The notes below the pieces were generated by a model. It was not told the DNA's origin, searched no databases, and saw only the letters and a list, made by a program, of their open reading frames with translations. A DNA stretch of 5,259 nucleotides, taken from contig JAKSCY010000258.1 in the NCBI GenBank assembly GCA_022360355.1, positions 1 to 5,259 on the forward strand. Reading direction: 5' to 3'. The position numbers and the translations under genes were made by a program. This DNA is from Chlorobiales bacterium (GTDB taxonomy: Bacteria; Bacteroidota; Chlorobiia; Chlorobiales; Chlorobiaceae). Position 1 is the first letter of the stretch; each line of letters starts with the position of its first letter. This document shows positions 1-5,259 of the stretch, in pieces.

Positions 1-46
1 CTTTTTTAACGTTATCGTTTACTGTTACAACACAAGACAAAACCCG

Positions 47-286
47 TTATGGATTCTCCCGGGCGTTCCGTTTGCCGGAAACAGCCACGGCACCGAGATA
101 GGCTGAAAACCCGATAATCAATACCAGAGAAGTCAGGAAAAGAGCCGAACCGACAGCAGTGAACACTCGCCGGGTACTTTCCCTATAGCTACCCGTTCGA
201 ACAAACTCGAGCTGCGCATGATTGATGAAATGAACAGTATCGTCAACCGCAAGCCCGAGCAGCACCGGCATGATCGCCCATGTCAT
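47..286 (-). pseudogene. Remnant of an RND/MMPL-family exporter
   Basis: The open frame of 79 residues contains an unmistakable piece of an RND-superfamily (MMPL-type) exporter. The segment [13 protein letters not shown], followed by a Gly-Ser-Tyr turn and then AVGSALFLTSLVLIIGFSAYL, corresponds to the late transmembrane part of these proteins, where the VDD motif and a TS..L..GF helix are conserved. Full family members have roughly 700 to 1000 residues, so more than 90% is missing. The start is not natural, because the frame opens inside the conserved region. The end is not natural either: after GFSAYL the expected last helices are replaced by a short polar tail ending RENP and a TAA stop at 47-49. 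I read it as a decayed fragment with no transport function. Bases 1-46 below it are AT-rich and show no gene. Confidence 0.8.
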
Positions 287-437
287 CGTAGGTGAAGTCG
301 CTTCCCATGAAATATTCGTTTTTCGAAGCCCCGCTGATACGCCGGACTTTTTTCATGGCGGGCATATACAGCCACTTGTCGTCCTCCCTCGACGGATCAT
401 CGTATTCCCAGGAGCAAGACACGGTGTATTTTCTCTC
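276..437 (-). pseudogene. Remnant of a LolA-like outer-membrane lipoprotein-sorting protein
   Basis: Reading the minus strand in the frame whose TGG codon is at 410-408 gives [20 protein letters not shown], followed by [20 protein letters not shown] and then TYDDMGD. This matches the conserved core of the LolA-like outer-membrane lipoprotein-sorting family, in which a W-Y-P..KK.RRI block is followed by F.GSDF.Y.D. The frame is closed upstream by two consecutive TGA codons (443-438). Downstream it runs out of frame into the exporter fragment, and only about 45 family-like residues survive out of an expected 220 to 270. Genes of this family commonly neighbour RND/MMPL exporters, so the two fragments probably come from one former transport operon. 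It has no proper start and is too short to be functional. The identification comes from motif recognition by eye. Confidence 0.72.
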
Positions 438-699
438 TCATCAGTACTTCCCGTTTGATTGATTTCAAGAATCTTGATAAACAGCACTTAAGATACTCCG
501 CTCCTTTGCCGCTCCGCTAACGGCTGACGAACAGAGTTTGGCGATTGTCGAAACAAGGGGTTCCAACTAACCTTGAATCTGTCTTTCCTCCGGGATCATC
601 ACAGCCACGGGGCAAAAATAAACGCTCGATAGAAAGAAGAGAGAACAGTGAGATATAGATCGTAAAACGCTGACCGTCGCCGGAAGGATGAAAGAGCGA
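438..699. other. Non-coding stretch downstream of the AraC-type gene
   Basis: About 260 bp between the regulator stop and the LolA-like remnant hold no convincing gene on either strand. The only small open frame reaching in from the regulator region is a shadow of that gene. No strong hairpin followed by a T-run is visible after the regulator stop, so where its transcript ends is unclear. On the minus strand an ATG at 441-439 has a GGGAAG stretch just upstream and opens a 14-codon frame ([14 protein letters not shown], then TGA). That looks like the first residues of an exported protein and may be the original start of the decayed LolA-like gene. Confidence 0.5.
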
Positions 700-1743
700 T
701 CAGGCTGTTTTTTTCCTGCGAAAATCAGCGCCGGGTAAAATCCCGAAATGGTGCTTGTAGGCTTTGGAAAAGTGACTGAGGCTTGAATACCCGACAAGAT
801 ATGCCGTCTCGGTAACTGTCCTGCCCTGATTTTCGATAAGCATCCTGGCCTTTTTGAGACGTTCCTGCCTGAGATACTGAAATACCGTCTTGCCGTACAA
901 CTGACGAAAACAACGATTCAGCTTTGGATGTGACATACCTGCGGCTGTAGCAAGATCATCGAGATTGGGCGGCGCATCGAGATTGTCGAGAAGCATGCGG
1001 CATACACGTTCAATCCTCACCTTTTCCGAAGGATGTATGACTGAGTTTGAGCGATCTCCGGAAACGGATACCTTCATGCCGGAAAATTGCTGGAACTGGT
1101 ATGCCATCAATTCGAGGCATCTGCTTTCAAGGAATAACTTGCGACTTGCGCCACTATAAGAACACTCGATAATCTGCCGTAAAGCCCGATGCATGTCAGC
1201 AGTCATACTCTCCATCCTGAAAAAAGAGGGTACCGCACACTGTCGTGCAATCCCCTTCAACACATCCTGCATTTCCGCGCGCTCATCATTGAAATATGAA
1301 AGAAGCAGCTCAGGAGTCATCATGAGAGAAACGGCAAACAGGCGCACGCCCCGCTTCATCACCCCGTGGCTGCGGTATCCATCCCCGAAAAAAAAGTAAT
1401 GCTCTCCAGACTTAAGACTGAACTGGCTACGTCCATCCTCCCAGGCTCCGGTATAATACCCCTCAAGGCAAAATCCGAGATGTACCCTGGGCACACCGCT
1501 TTCCGCACTGCTCTGATTGCAGACTATGTCATGATCCAGCACGCAGTCTGTGATCCAGAGTTCAAAACCATCGCGCAACCGGATCCGTGTAAATCCTCCC
1601 TGACCGATGGACCTGGGACAAGACCACCTGCACTCATTCGCTGCGAACTCGGTAAATGATAGACCGTGTTTTGCAAAACAGCGTTCACAGTCACGATGAC
1701 TGAACTCCCAAACCATGGATTGCCTGTCCTTACTGCTCAACAT
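700..1743 (-). CDS. AraC-family transcriptional regulator, PchR-like
   Basis: This is a 347-residue cytoplasmic DNA-binding protein. The C-terminal 105 residues form a typical AraC double helix-turn-helix. The first helix-turn-helix spans about 259-283 (LDDLATAAGMSHPKLNRCFR). A linker with the YGKTVFQYLRQERLKKAR pattern follows. The second spans about 308-332 (VTETAYLVGYSSLSHFSKAY) and is followed by HFG.LP. The pattern of the HTH linker, and an ES.CLELMA.Q segment near 206-216 before the DNA-binding domain, resemble the PchR/YbtA branch, whose members control siderophore or iron-uptake genes together with a bound ligand. The N-terminal 200 residues would be the sensing domain; their ligand cannot be read from sequence. 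The ATG at 1743 has a weak GAAGG about 10 nt upstream; a second in-frame ATG at codon 10 is possible. The gene starts 22 bp after the tonB stop on the same strand, so co-transcription with tonB is likely. That it regulates TonB-related uptake is inferred from position and subfamily. Confidence 0.9.
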   Translation of the reverse strand: MLSSKDRQSMVWEFSHRDCERCFAKHGLSFTEFAANECRWSCPRSIGQGGFTRIRLRDGFELWITDCVLDHDIVCNQSSAESGVPRVHLGFCLEGYYTGAWEDGRSQFSLKSGEHYFFFGDGYRSHGVMKRGVRLFAVSLMMTPELLLSYFNDERAEMQDVLKGIARQCAVPSFFRMESMTADMHRALRQIIECSYSGASRKLFLESRCLELMAYQFQQFSGMKVSVSGDRSNSVIHPSEKVRIERVCRMLLDNLDAPPNLDDLATAAGMSHPKLNRCFRQLYGKTVFQYLRQERLKKARMLIENQGRTVTETAYLVGYSSLSHFSKAYKHHFGILPGADFRRKKTA

Positions 1744-1747
1744 GAAT

Positions 1748-1760
1748 CAGAAGCCTTCTG
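1748..1760. repeat. Short palindrome in the tonB to araC junction
   Basis: The 13-bp element has arms CAGAAG and CTTCTG around a single base and fills more than half of the 22-bp gap between tonB and the regulator gene. In the minus-strand RNA it could form a 5-bp stem with a GGC loop covering the GAAGG that would serve as ribosome-binding site of the regulator. The stem is weak. It could equally be a protein-binding site or chance. Confidence 0.4.
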
Positions 1761-1765
1761 TTTTA

Positions 1766-2554
1766 TTAGCGAAGCATAAACCGTATCGGAATTCTCAACC
1801 ATACCTTCACGGACCGCCCACTTTGAACCCCGGGGTAATAGGTCGACTTCATAACCGCATCGACAGCAGCTTTATCGAAAACTTTTTTATCGGAAGGCTC
1901 CCGGCTCAGAATCTGTGCCTTGATCGGCTTGCCCTGTTCCGATATCAGCACCGCAACAAACACACGTCCCTCGATACCGGCGCGACGGGCTGATTCCGGA
2001 TATCTCGGCTCTCTCTGACGTTTGAACCTCGGCATCTGTTCGACTGGAATAAATGCCGGACCATCAGCTATACCCGGCTCTGAACCCTGCTGAATCGCTT
2101 TTTTGATCTCTTTCTGGGTTGCAAGCGTCTGCTCGGGAGGCGCCTCCTCCTTTTTCACCTTTTTGATCTTTCCGACATTCGGCGGCTTCTCGACTTTTAC
2201 CGGCACTACCGGTTTCGGCGGCGCAGGTTTCGGCTTTTCTATCGGCGGCGGCGGGGGAAGTTGTGTAATTGTCGTAACCGCCGTATAGACAATTTCTCTT
2301 TTGCTGTCTTTGTCAAAAATACCGGTCCACGCTGTCAGGGACTCCCAGTTTATGGACGCAAACCAGAACAACACGAAGAATACAAGTGCGCCGGCAACTC
2401 CCTTCAAGAGATACATATGGCTCTGTTTGCGGAGAACGAGATTGCCGTAGTCTATCTGACAGATACGATCAGTATCAAGATACTCCTCACTGAACGACCA
2501 TTTCCGGGCCGTTACCGATGCATGTCTGTGTATGTCATCGAACTTTGTTGACAC
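1766..2554 (-). CDS. tonB: TonB energy-transducing protein
   Basis: TonB is anchored in the inner membrane, spans the periplasm and passes energy from the ExbB/ExbD motor to outer-membrane receptors. This 262-residue protein has the full architecture. A cytoplasmic segment (1-46) includes DYGNLVLRK, as in TonBs of the Bacteroidota/Chlorobiota group. One transmembrane helix lies at about 50-68. A Pro- and Lys-rich spacer covers about 99-140, beginning LPPPPP. The C-terminal domain, about 171-262, carries VEQMP, RYPESARRAGIEGRV (YP box and GIEGRV) and YYPGVQSGRSVKV, where a Tyr replaces the more usual Trp before the PG motif. The start is GTG at 2554, without a good Shine-Dalgarno sequence. It is preferred because the only nearby ATG (codon 47) would remove the conserved cytoplasmic part; the frame is open further upstream to a TGA, so the exact start is uncertain. 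It lies 148 bp downstream of the second exbD and is followed closely by the AraC-type gene. Confidence 0.95.
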   Translation of the reverse strand: MSTKFDDIHRHASVTARKWSFSEEYLDTDRICQIDYGNLVLRKQSHMYLLKGVAGALVFFVLFWFASINWESLTAWTGIFDKDSKREIVYTAVTTITQLPPPPPIEKPKPAPPKPVVPVKVEKPPNVGKIKKVKKEEAPPEQTLATQKEIKKAIQQGSEPGIADGPAFIPVEQMPRFKRQREPRYPESARRAGIEGRVFVAVLISEQGKPIKAQILSREPSDKKVFDKAAVDAVMKSTYYPGVQSGRSVKVWLRIPIRFMLR

Positions 2555-2616
2555 TTCTGTTTTGTCTTTGTTACTCGCAACTACCCGGACAACATACAGG
2601 GCTGCCCTCTCTCATG

Positions 2617-2645
2617 ATTGACCAATTACTCTTGACGATTGTCAA
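2617..2645. promoter_or_regulatory. Candidate operator/promoter upstream of tonB
   Basis: The spacer before tonB contains a perfect inverted repeat, TTGAC-N4-GTCAA (2632-2645). Fourteen bases away is a related motif, ATTGACCAAT (2617-2626), so TTGAC occurs twice as a direct repeat on the plus strand. On the minus strand the palindrome also contains a consensus -35 hexamer, TTGACA (2645-2640). A -10 at normal spacing would be GTCAAT, only a half match, so the promoter reading is weak. An additional small palindrome AGGGC-T-GCCCT lies at 2598-2608. The arrangement fits a dimeric regulator site controlling tonB separately from exbBDD, but the binding protein is unknown. Confidence 0.35.
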
Positions 2646-2670
2646 ATGCTTTTTCTACCAGCATCTCCTG

Positions 2671-2735
2671 TACTCAGAACACTCAGTACTCAGTACTTTT
2701 CTTCACCCGTCACTTGTCATTTGTTTCTCGTCACC
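2671..2735 (-). repeat. Degenerate heptamer tandem repeat across the end of exbD2
   Basis: Read on the minus strand, bases 2735 to 2680 divide into eight consecutive heptamers in one register. These are GGTGACG, AGAAACA, AATGACA, AGTGACG, GGTGAAG, AAAAGTA, CTGAGTA and CTGAGTG. Two extra bases then precede another CTGAGTA. There are thus two sub-families, (R)RTGACR and CTGAGTR, both seven bases long. The first block encodes the last ten residues and the stop codon of the second exbD; the second lies in the spacer. It resembles the short heptanucleotide tandem repeats found between genes in some bacteria. Confidence 0.6.
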
Positions 2736-3254
2736 GTGCGCCAGCATACCGACAGCTTCCGCATCCGCATCGGTAAAGTCATCCAGGCTGAAACGATCGA
2801 TCTTCATCATGTTGAACTCGTCGATCAGATCGACCAGATACTTGTATTTCGCCTTGTCGCTGATCTTGACCACGATCACCAGCTTGCTGTTCGACCGCGT
2901 CTCTTGCTGCAGCGTCCGGCGCACTTCCTCACCCAGAACCGCGGCCTCCTCGTCGTCATACAACCGCAGCTTCCGCGGCGCCTCCTCCCCCAGCGACCAG
3001 TACGCATACCCGTCCTCCACAACACGGAACGTCATCACGTTGGTCTCGGCGATCTTGACCTCCGTATTCTCCGGCGGGATATTGATCTCCATCGTGTTCG
3101 GCTTGCCGAACGTTGTCGTCAGCATGAAAAACGTCAGCAGCAGGAACGCTACATCCACCATCGGCGTCATATCGATGTGAAAGCCTATCCGTTTCCGTTT
3201 CTTTTTACCCCTCCGGCCTCTCTCTTCGCCATTCGGAGAATCCACCAGTCCCAT
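2703..3254 (-). CDS. exbD: Biopolymer transport protein ExbD (second copy)
   Basis: ExbD is the inner-membrane subunit whose single helix, with a conserved Asp, sits in the ExbB pore and couples proton flow to TonB. This 183-residue copy has a Lys/Arg-rich cytoplasmic start (12-22, [11 protein letters not shown]). The signature [19 protein letters not shown] follows at 27-45, with the presumed proton-carrying Asp at residue 34. A periplasmic domain starts at about 50 and includes [20 protein letters not shown] (124-143). The C-terminal tail beyond about 165 is hydrophilic, and its last ten residues come from a heptamer repeat, so it is probably dispensable. The ATG lies one base after the TGA of the upstream exbD and has a strong AAGGAGG nine bases before it, so translation should be coupled. 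Its periplasmic part has diverged strongly from the first copy, which suggests the two paralogues have different roles in one motor. Confidence 0.94.
   Translation of the reverse strand: MGLVDSPNGEERGRRGKKKRKRIGFHIDMTPMVDVAFLLLTFFMLTTTFGKPNTMEINIPPENTEVKIAETNVMTFRVVEDGYAYWSLGEEAPRKLRLYDDEEAAVLGEEVRRTLQQETRSNSKLVIVVKISDKAKYKYLVDLIDEFNMMKIDRFSLDDFTDADAEAVGMLAHGDEKQMTSDG
3115..3170. repeat. 56-bp direct repeat, copy within exbD2
   Basis: This segment encodes the membrane signature of the second ExbD. It matches 3692-3747 in the first exbD at 55 of 56 positions; the one difference (CTG against TTG for Leu) is silent. Outside it the two genes quickly diverge, first to 17 of 24 matches and then beyond easy alignment. 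Confidence 0.85.
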
Positions 3255-3255
3255 A

Positions 3256-3789
3256 TCAGAGCGCCTCCTTCTCGAGGACGGTTACGAGGTTGAAGGTCAG
3301 AATGTTGGCGTCCTTGAACAGCTTCAGCACATGGTTCACCGCCTCGAAGTCTGCATCCACATCGGCCTTGACCACCGGACGGACACGCTGGTTCGCAAAA
3401 CGCGCTGCCTCGATAAAACGGTTCAGCTCGTTTTTTCTTACCGGAAAAAACTCCGACAGCCTGAACAGGTGCAGCGAATCCGATACCGCTGCTCCCGACA
3501 CACCGGCTGCAGCGAGCTTCGGCTCGATCACACGCTGGAATATCCTTTCCCGCGAATGCTGCGACGACACTCCCATGAAATAGCGGTTCTCCCCGCTCAC
3601 GCTCACCGTCAGAATATCCGATTCAGGAACCTTCTGCTCCGCATGCGACGACGGCAGATCGATCGTCACCGGTTCCGGCGGACGGAACTTGGTCGTCAGC
3701 ATGAAAAACGTCAACAGCAGGAACGCTACATCCACCATCGGCGTCATGTCTATCCTGAACCCTATCCGTTTGGACTTGACTTTCGACAT
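3256..3789 (-). CDS. exbD: Biopolymer transport protein ExbD (first copy)
   Basis: This is a 177-residue ExbD. Short cytoplasmic N-terminus ([10 protein letters not shown]), then the signature [19 protein letters not shown] (13-31), whose Asp20 corresponds to the essential membrane Asp of ExbD proteins. The transmembrane helix covers about 20-34. The periplasmic domain includes [20 protein letters not shown] (136-155) and ends [12 protein letters not shown], a typical ExbD finish. It starts six bases after the exbB stop and ends one base before the next exbD, so the three form one transcription unit. No good Shine-Dalgarno sequence precedes its ATG (a GGAG lies more than 20 bases away), so it probably relies on ribosomes arriving from exbB. 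A TolR assignment is less likely because tonB, not tolA/tolB, follows. The family is certain; which ExbD role each copy fills is not. Confidence 0.95.
   Translation of the reverse strand: MSKVKSKRIGFRIDMTPMVDVAFLLLTFFMLTTKFRPPEPVTIDLPSSHAEQKVPESDILTVSVSGENRYFMGVSSQHSRERIFQRVIEPKLAAAGVSGAAVSDSLHLFRLSEFFPVRKNELNRFIEAARFANQRVRPVVKADVDADFEAVNHVLKLFKDANILTFNLVTVLEKEAL
3264..3270 (-). promoter_or_regulatory. Strong ribosome-binding site of exbD2
   Basis: The minus strand reads AAGGAGG nine bases before the ATG at 3254, inside the last codons of the upstream exbD. It is the only consensus Shine-Dalgarno sequence I find before any start in this cluster, and it fixes the exbD2 start. Confidence 0.75.
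3692..3747. repeat. 56-bp direct repeat, copy within exbD1
   Basis: Partner of 3115-3170, 577 bp away and in the same orientation, with one silent difference. It encodes the membrane helix and preceding MTPMVD motif of the first ExbD. Confidence 0.85.
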
Positions 3790-3795
3790 TACACG

Positions 3796-4539
3796 CTATT
3801 TTGAGTGGGCTCCGAGCGTCTGGATGATATAGAACGCCGCTTCGTCTATCATATAGGTAAAACGGTCCACACGGCTGGTGAACACGTTGTAGGTCACTAT
3901 GCCCATAATACCCCCGAGAATACCCAGCGCCGTGTTGAACAGCGCCTCGGATATACCCAGCGACAGCTGGACCGCATCGGGCGCGCCGCTTGTCGCCATG
4001 GCCATGAAGGCACGGATCATTCCCAGCGTCGTCCCGAACAGGCCCACCATCGTCGATATCGAGGCGATGGTCGAAATGGCGATCAGGTTCTGCTCCAGAA
4101 GCGGCATCTCCATCGTGGTCGCTTCTTCGACCGCTTTTTCCATCTCCATGATCTTTTTGTCCCTGTCGGTGATCTGGTGCGTCTCCAGTCCCTGGTAGCG
4201 TTGGAACACCGCACGAAGCACTGCCGCTACCGAGCTCTGATGGTCATCGCAGCGCATGATCGCCTGATCGATCTCGCCTGTATCGACATCCTGTTTGAGC
4301 TCCTTGACAAATTCGGGGATCCTGCCCTTGCCTGCTGCCTTGTTCAGCGCGATCAGACGCTCGAAAATATAGGCGATCACCATCAGGATAAGCGCCATCA
4401 GGACGGCAACAATAGGGCCACCTTTGTACACCGCATGAAAGGTTGAGTCTTCAGGTGTGGTCCCCATCCAGACATAGAACGCAAACGACACTGCGAACGT
4501 GACAATGATCAGAAGCGCTGTGAATAATCCCTGTTTCAT
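3796..4539 (-). CDS. exbB: MotA/TolQ/ExbB proton channel family protein (ExbB)
   Basis: ExbB forms the pentameric inner-membrane channel that, with ExbD, converts the proton gradient into TonB motion. From the ATG at 4539 the protein has 247 residues. Hydrophobic segments lie at about 5-25, 42-62, 150-178 and 200-220. The last two carry the family hallmarks. One is NLIAISTIASISTMVGLFGT followed by TLGMIRAF. The other is ISEALFNTALGILGG followed by IVTYNVF. Glu198 and Thr203 match the polar channel residues of the third E. coli ExbB helix. The cytoplasmic stretch 63-149 contains EKAVEEATTMEMPLLEQ. The helix at 5-25 is additional to the usual three. A longer start at TTG 4554 is possible, but MKQGLF is the more natural beginning; neither has a clear Shine-Dalgarno sequence. 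It heads the exbB-exbD-exbD set and lies just after the terminator of the receptor gene. Confidence 0.95.
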   Translation of the reverse strand: MKQGLFTALLIIVTFAVSFAFYVWMGTTPEDSTFHAVYKGGPIVAVLMALILMVIAYIFERLIALNKAAGKGRIPEFVKELKQDVDTGEIDQAIMRCDDHQSSVAAVLRAVFQRYQGLETHQITDRDKKIMEMEKAVEEATTMEMPLLEQNLIAISTIASISTMVGLFGTTLGMIRAFMAMATSGAPDAVQLSLGISEALFNTALGILGGIMGIVTYNVFTSRVDRFTYMIDEAAFYIIQTLGAHSK

Positions 4540-4560
4540 ATCGTTACATATCAATCGTTA
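4540..4560. repeat. Direct repeat before the exbB start
   Basis: On the minus strand TAACGAT occurs at 4560-4554 and again at 4546-4540, exactly 14 bases apart and ending next to the exbB ATG. It may be a regulator-binding repeat or chance in an AT-rich leader. No Fur-box-like sequence is seen. Confidence 0.3.
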
Positions 4561-4566
4561 ACATTT

Positions 4567-4600
4567 AAAAAAAACCGGCACCCTCTTGAGAAGGCACCGG
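4567..4600 (-). terminator. Rho-independent terminator of the TonB-dependent receptor gene
   Basis: In minus-strand RNA, bases 4600-4575 form an 11-bp stem with a UCAA loop: arms CCGGUGCCUUC and GAGGGUGCCGG, including three G-U pairs. Eight U follow at once (4574-4567). On the plus strand the G-U pairs become A-C mismatches, so the structure works in one direction only. It begins 20 bp after the receptor stop and ends 27 bp before the exbB ATG. Confidence 0.88.
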
Positions 4601-4620
4601 AATCTGCAAGTCTCCATGTA

Positions 4621-5259
4621 CTACAGGAGATTGCCGAACTTCAAGCCAAGATAGAACGTCCGCGGCGACATCGGGCCGTATACGTAGCCGGGGTCGCGAT
4701 CGATCGTCGAGTCGAAATCGTCCTGGTAGGAGTTGAAAATATTCTTCACGCCGCCATAGAACTGCAAACCGGCATCATCGATCGGTACCGTATAGCGCAC
4801 CTTCACACCGGCATCAAAGAACGGATCGCTTGTCCTGAGCTCCCCTGCTTCCGGATCAGGTATTTCAGGGCCATAATACGGAACCAGCATTTCTCCAGTA
4901 TAATTACCGGTCAACGACACTCCCAGCTTTTCGGTGGGCTTCCAGTCAACCGTCATGAATCCGTAGGTATCAGGCGTTCTGAAGAACTTCTCTTCATCGA
5001 AATCCTGAGGATCATCGTATTTGCTGGATTGAACGGTGAACCCGGCTTTCATGGCGAACATGTCCGAAGGCACGAGATGCGCCTCGAAATTAAACCCCTT
5101 GACCACCGCACCGTCGGCATTGACCCGGGTAGCAACAACATTACCATCGATATCAGGGTCGCCGATCTCGACCGCAAACGGATCATTGAGTTCGGTGTAG
5201 AAGCCCTCGACGAGGAAACCGAAATCGACACCGTTCTGATAGGTATCAAAATCAAACGA
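4621..5259 (-). CDS. TonB-dependent outer-membrane receptor, C-terminal part
   Basis: Outer-membrane beta-barrel transporter that imports a ligand using energy from TonB. Only the last 212 residues lie in the window; the frame stays open to the edge (first codons read [20 protein letters not shown]) and the plug and TonB box lie outside. The visible part shows alternating beta-strand patterns: [20 protein letters not shown], then [20 protein letters not shown] with YTGEM. The typical receptor end is [14 protein letters not shown], then [20 protein letters not shown] with FGNLL before the TAG stop. The GVKN.FN..Q.D...RD..Y.YGP..PRT.Y form is common in Bacteroidota/Chlorobiota receptors. The final residue is Leu rather than the usual aromatic, although a Phe sits four positions in. 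The GTG at 5106 is an internal Val codon, not a start. The ligand cannot be told from this part. Its position next to the TonB motor genes and a PchR-like regulator makes a metal chelate plausible, but only as inference. Confidence 0.93.
   Translation of the reverse strand, partial: SFDFDTYQNGVDFGFLVEGFYTELNDPFAVEIGDPDIDGNVVATRVNADGAVVKGFNFEAHLVPSDMFAMKAGFTVQSSKYDDPQDFDEEKFFRTPDTYGFMTVDWKPTEKLGVSLTGNYTGEMLVPYYGPEIPDPEAGELRTSDPFFDAGVKVRYTVPIDDAGLQFYGGVKNIFNSYQDDFDSTIDRDPGYVYGPMSPRTFYLGLKFGNLL

Noticed and set aside
8..19. Palindrome AACG-TTAT-CGTT at the window start, compared with the TAACGAT repeat before exbB
   Set aside because: The similarity is only a few bases in AT-rich DNA and does not extend; there is no support for a shared operator.
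270..458. Plus-strand 62-residue open frame
   Set aside because: It lies opposite the LolA-like remnant and has no family resemblance or ribosome-binding site.
494..520. Repeated GCTCC motifs in the non-coding stretch, considered as a hairpin or RNA gene
   Set aside because: The copies are direct, not inverted, and form no stable stem; no tRNA or other RNA signature is present.
567..913. Minus-strand frames overlapping the end of the AraC-type gene (567-797, 725-913)
   Set aside because: These are alternate frames within or running out of the regulator gene, with no recognisable features.
2518..3293. Two long plus-strand open frames (2518-3180 and 2646-3293)
   Set aside because: They lie opposite exbD2 and its spacer and overlap each other. 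Their compositions are Ser/Thr-rich or Arg/His/Gln-rich, as in antisense readings, while the minus strand carries a clear ExbD.
3331..4446. Plus-strand open frames opposite exbD1 and exbB (3331-3804, 3805-4446, 3899-4198)
   Set aside because: They are antisense shadows. The shared [18 protein letters not shown] stretch, also present in the frame at 2646-3293, only reflects the 56-bp exbD repeat read backwards.
4540..4566. Fur box before exbB
   Set aside because: The sequence does not match the GATAAT-type inverted repeat to any useful degree.
5049..5255. Minus-strand 68-residue frame at the window end
   Set aside because: It overlaps the receptor in another frame. The receptor frame stays open to the window edge and has clear barrel motifs.

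Overview
The window carries one TonB energy-transduction locus. All recognisable genes lie on the minus strand and are transcribed from high to low coordinates. The organism is most likely a Chlorobiota (green sulfur bacteria) or Bacteroidota relative. This rests on the order ExbB-ExbD-ExbD-TonB, on a TonB with a YG-containing cytoplasmic stretch before its membrane anchor, on a receptor tail of the type common in that group, and on moderate G+C. The lineage is inferred from family resemblance, not proven.

In transcription order: (1) the C-terminal 212 residues of a TonB-dependent outer-membrane receptor (4621-5259, cut by the window edge), followed by a rho-independent terminator (4567-4600); (2) exbB, exbD and exbD, nearly contiguous (3796-4539, 3256-3789, 2703-3254); (3) a 148-bp spacer with heptamer repeats and palindromes; (4) tonB (1766-2554); (5) 22 bp further on, an AraC/PchR-type regulator (700-1743); (6) about 260 bp with nothing recognisable; (7) gene debris: a piece of a LolA-like outer-membrane lipoprotein-sorting protein spliced in a different frame onto a piece of an RND/MMPL exporter (47-437).

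ExbB and the two ExbDs should form the inner-membrane proton-driven motor. TonB carries the energy across the periplasm to the receptor, which imports an unknown ligand (iron chelates, cobalamin and similar ligands are typical of the family). The AraC-type protein probably adjusts expression of this locus or of receptors elsewhere.

No new biological system is evident. The points most worth a second look are the exporter/LolA deletion scar, the almost perfect 56-bp DNA identity between the two exbD genes, and the in-register heptamer array that supplies the last codons and stop of the second exbD.
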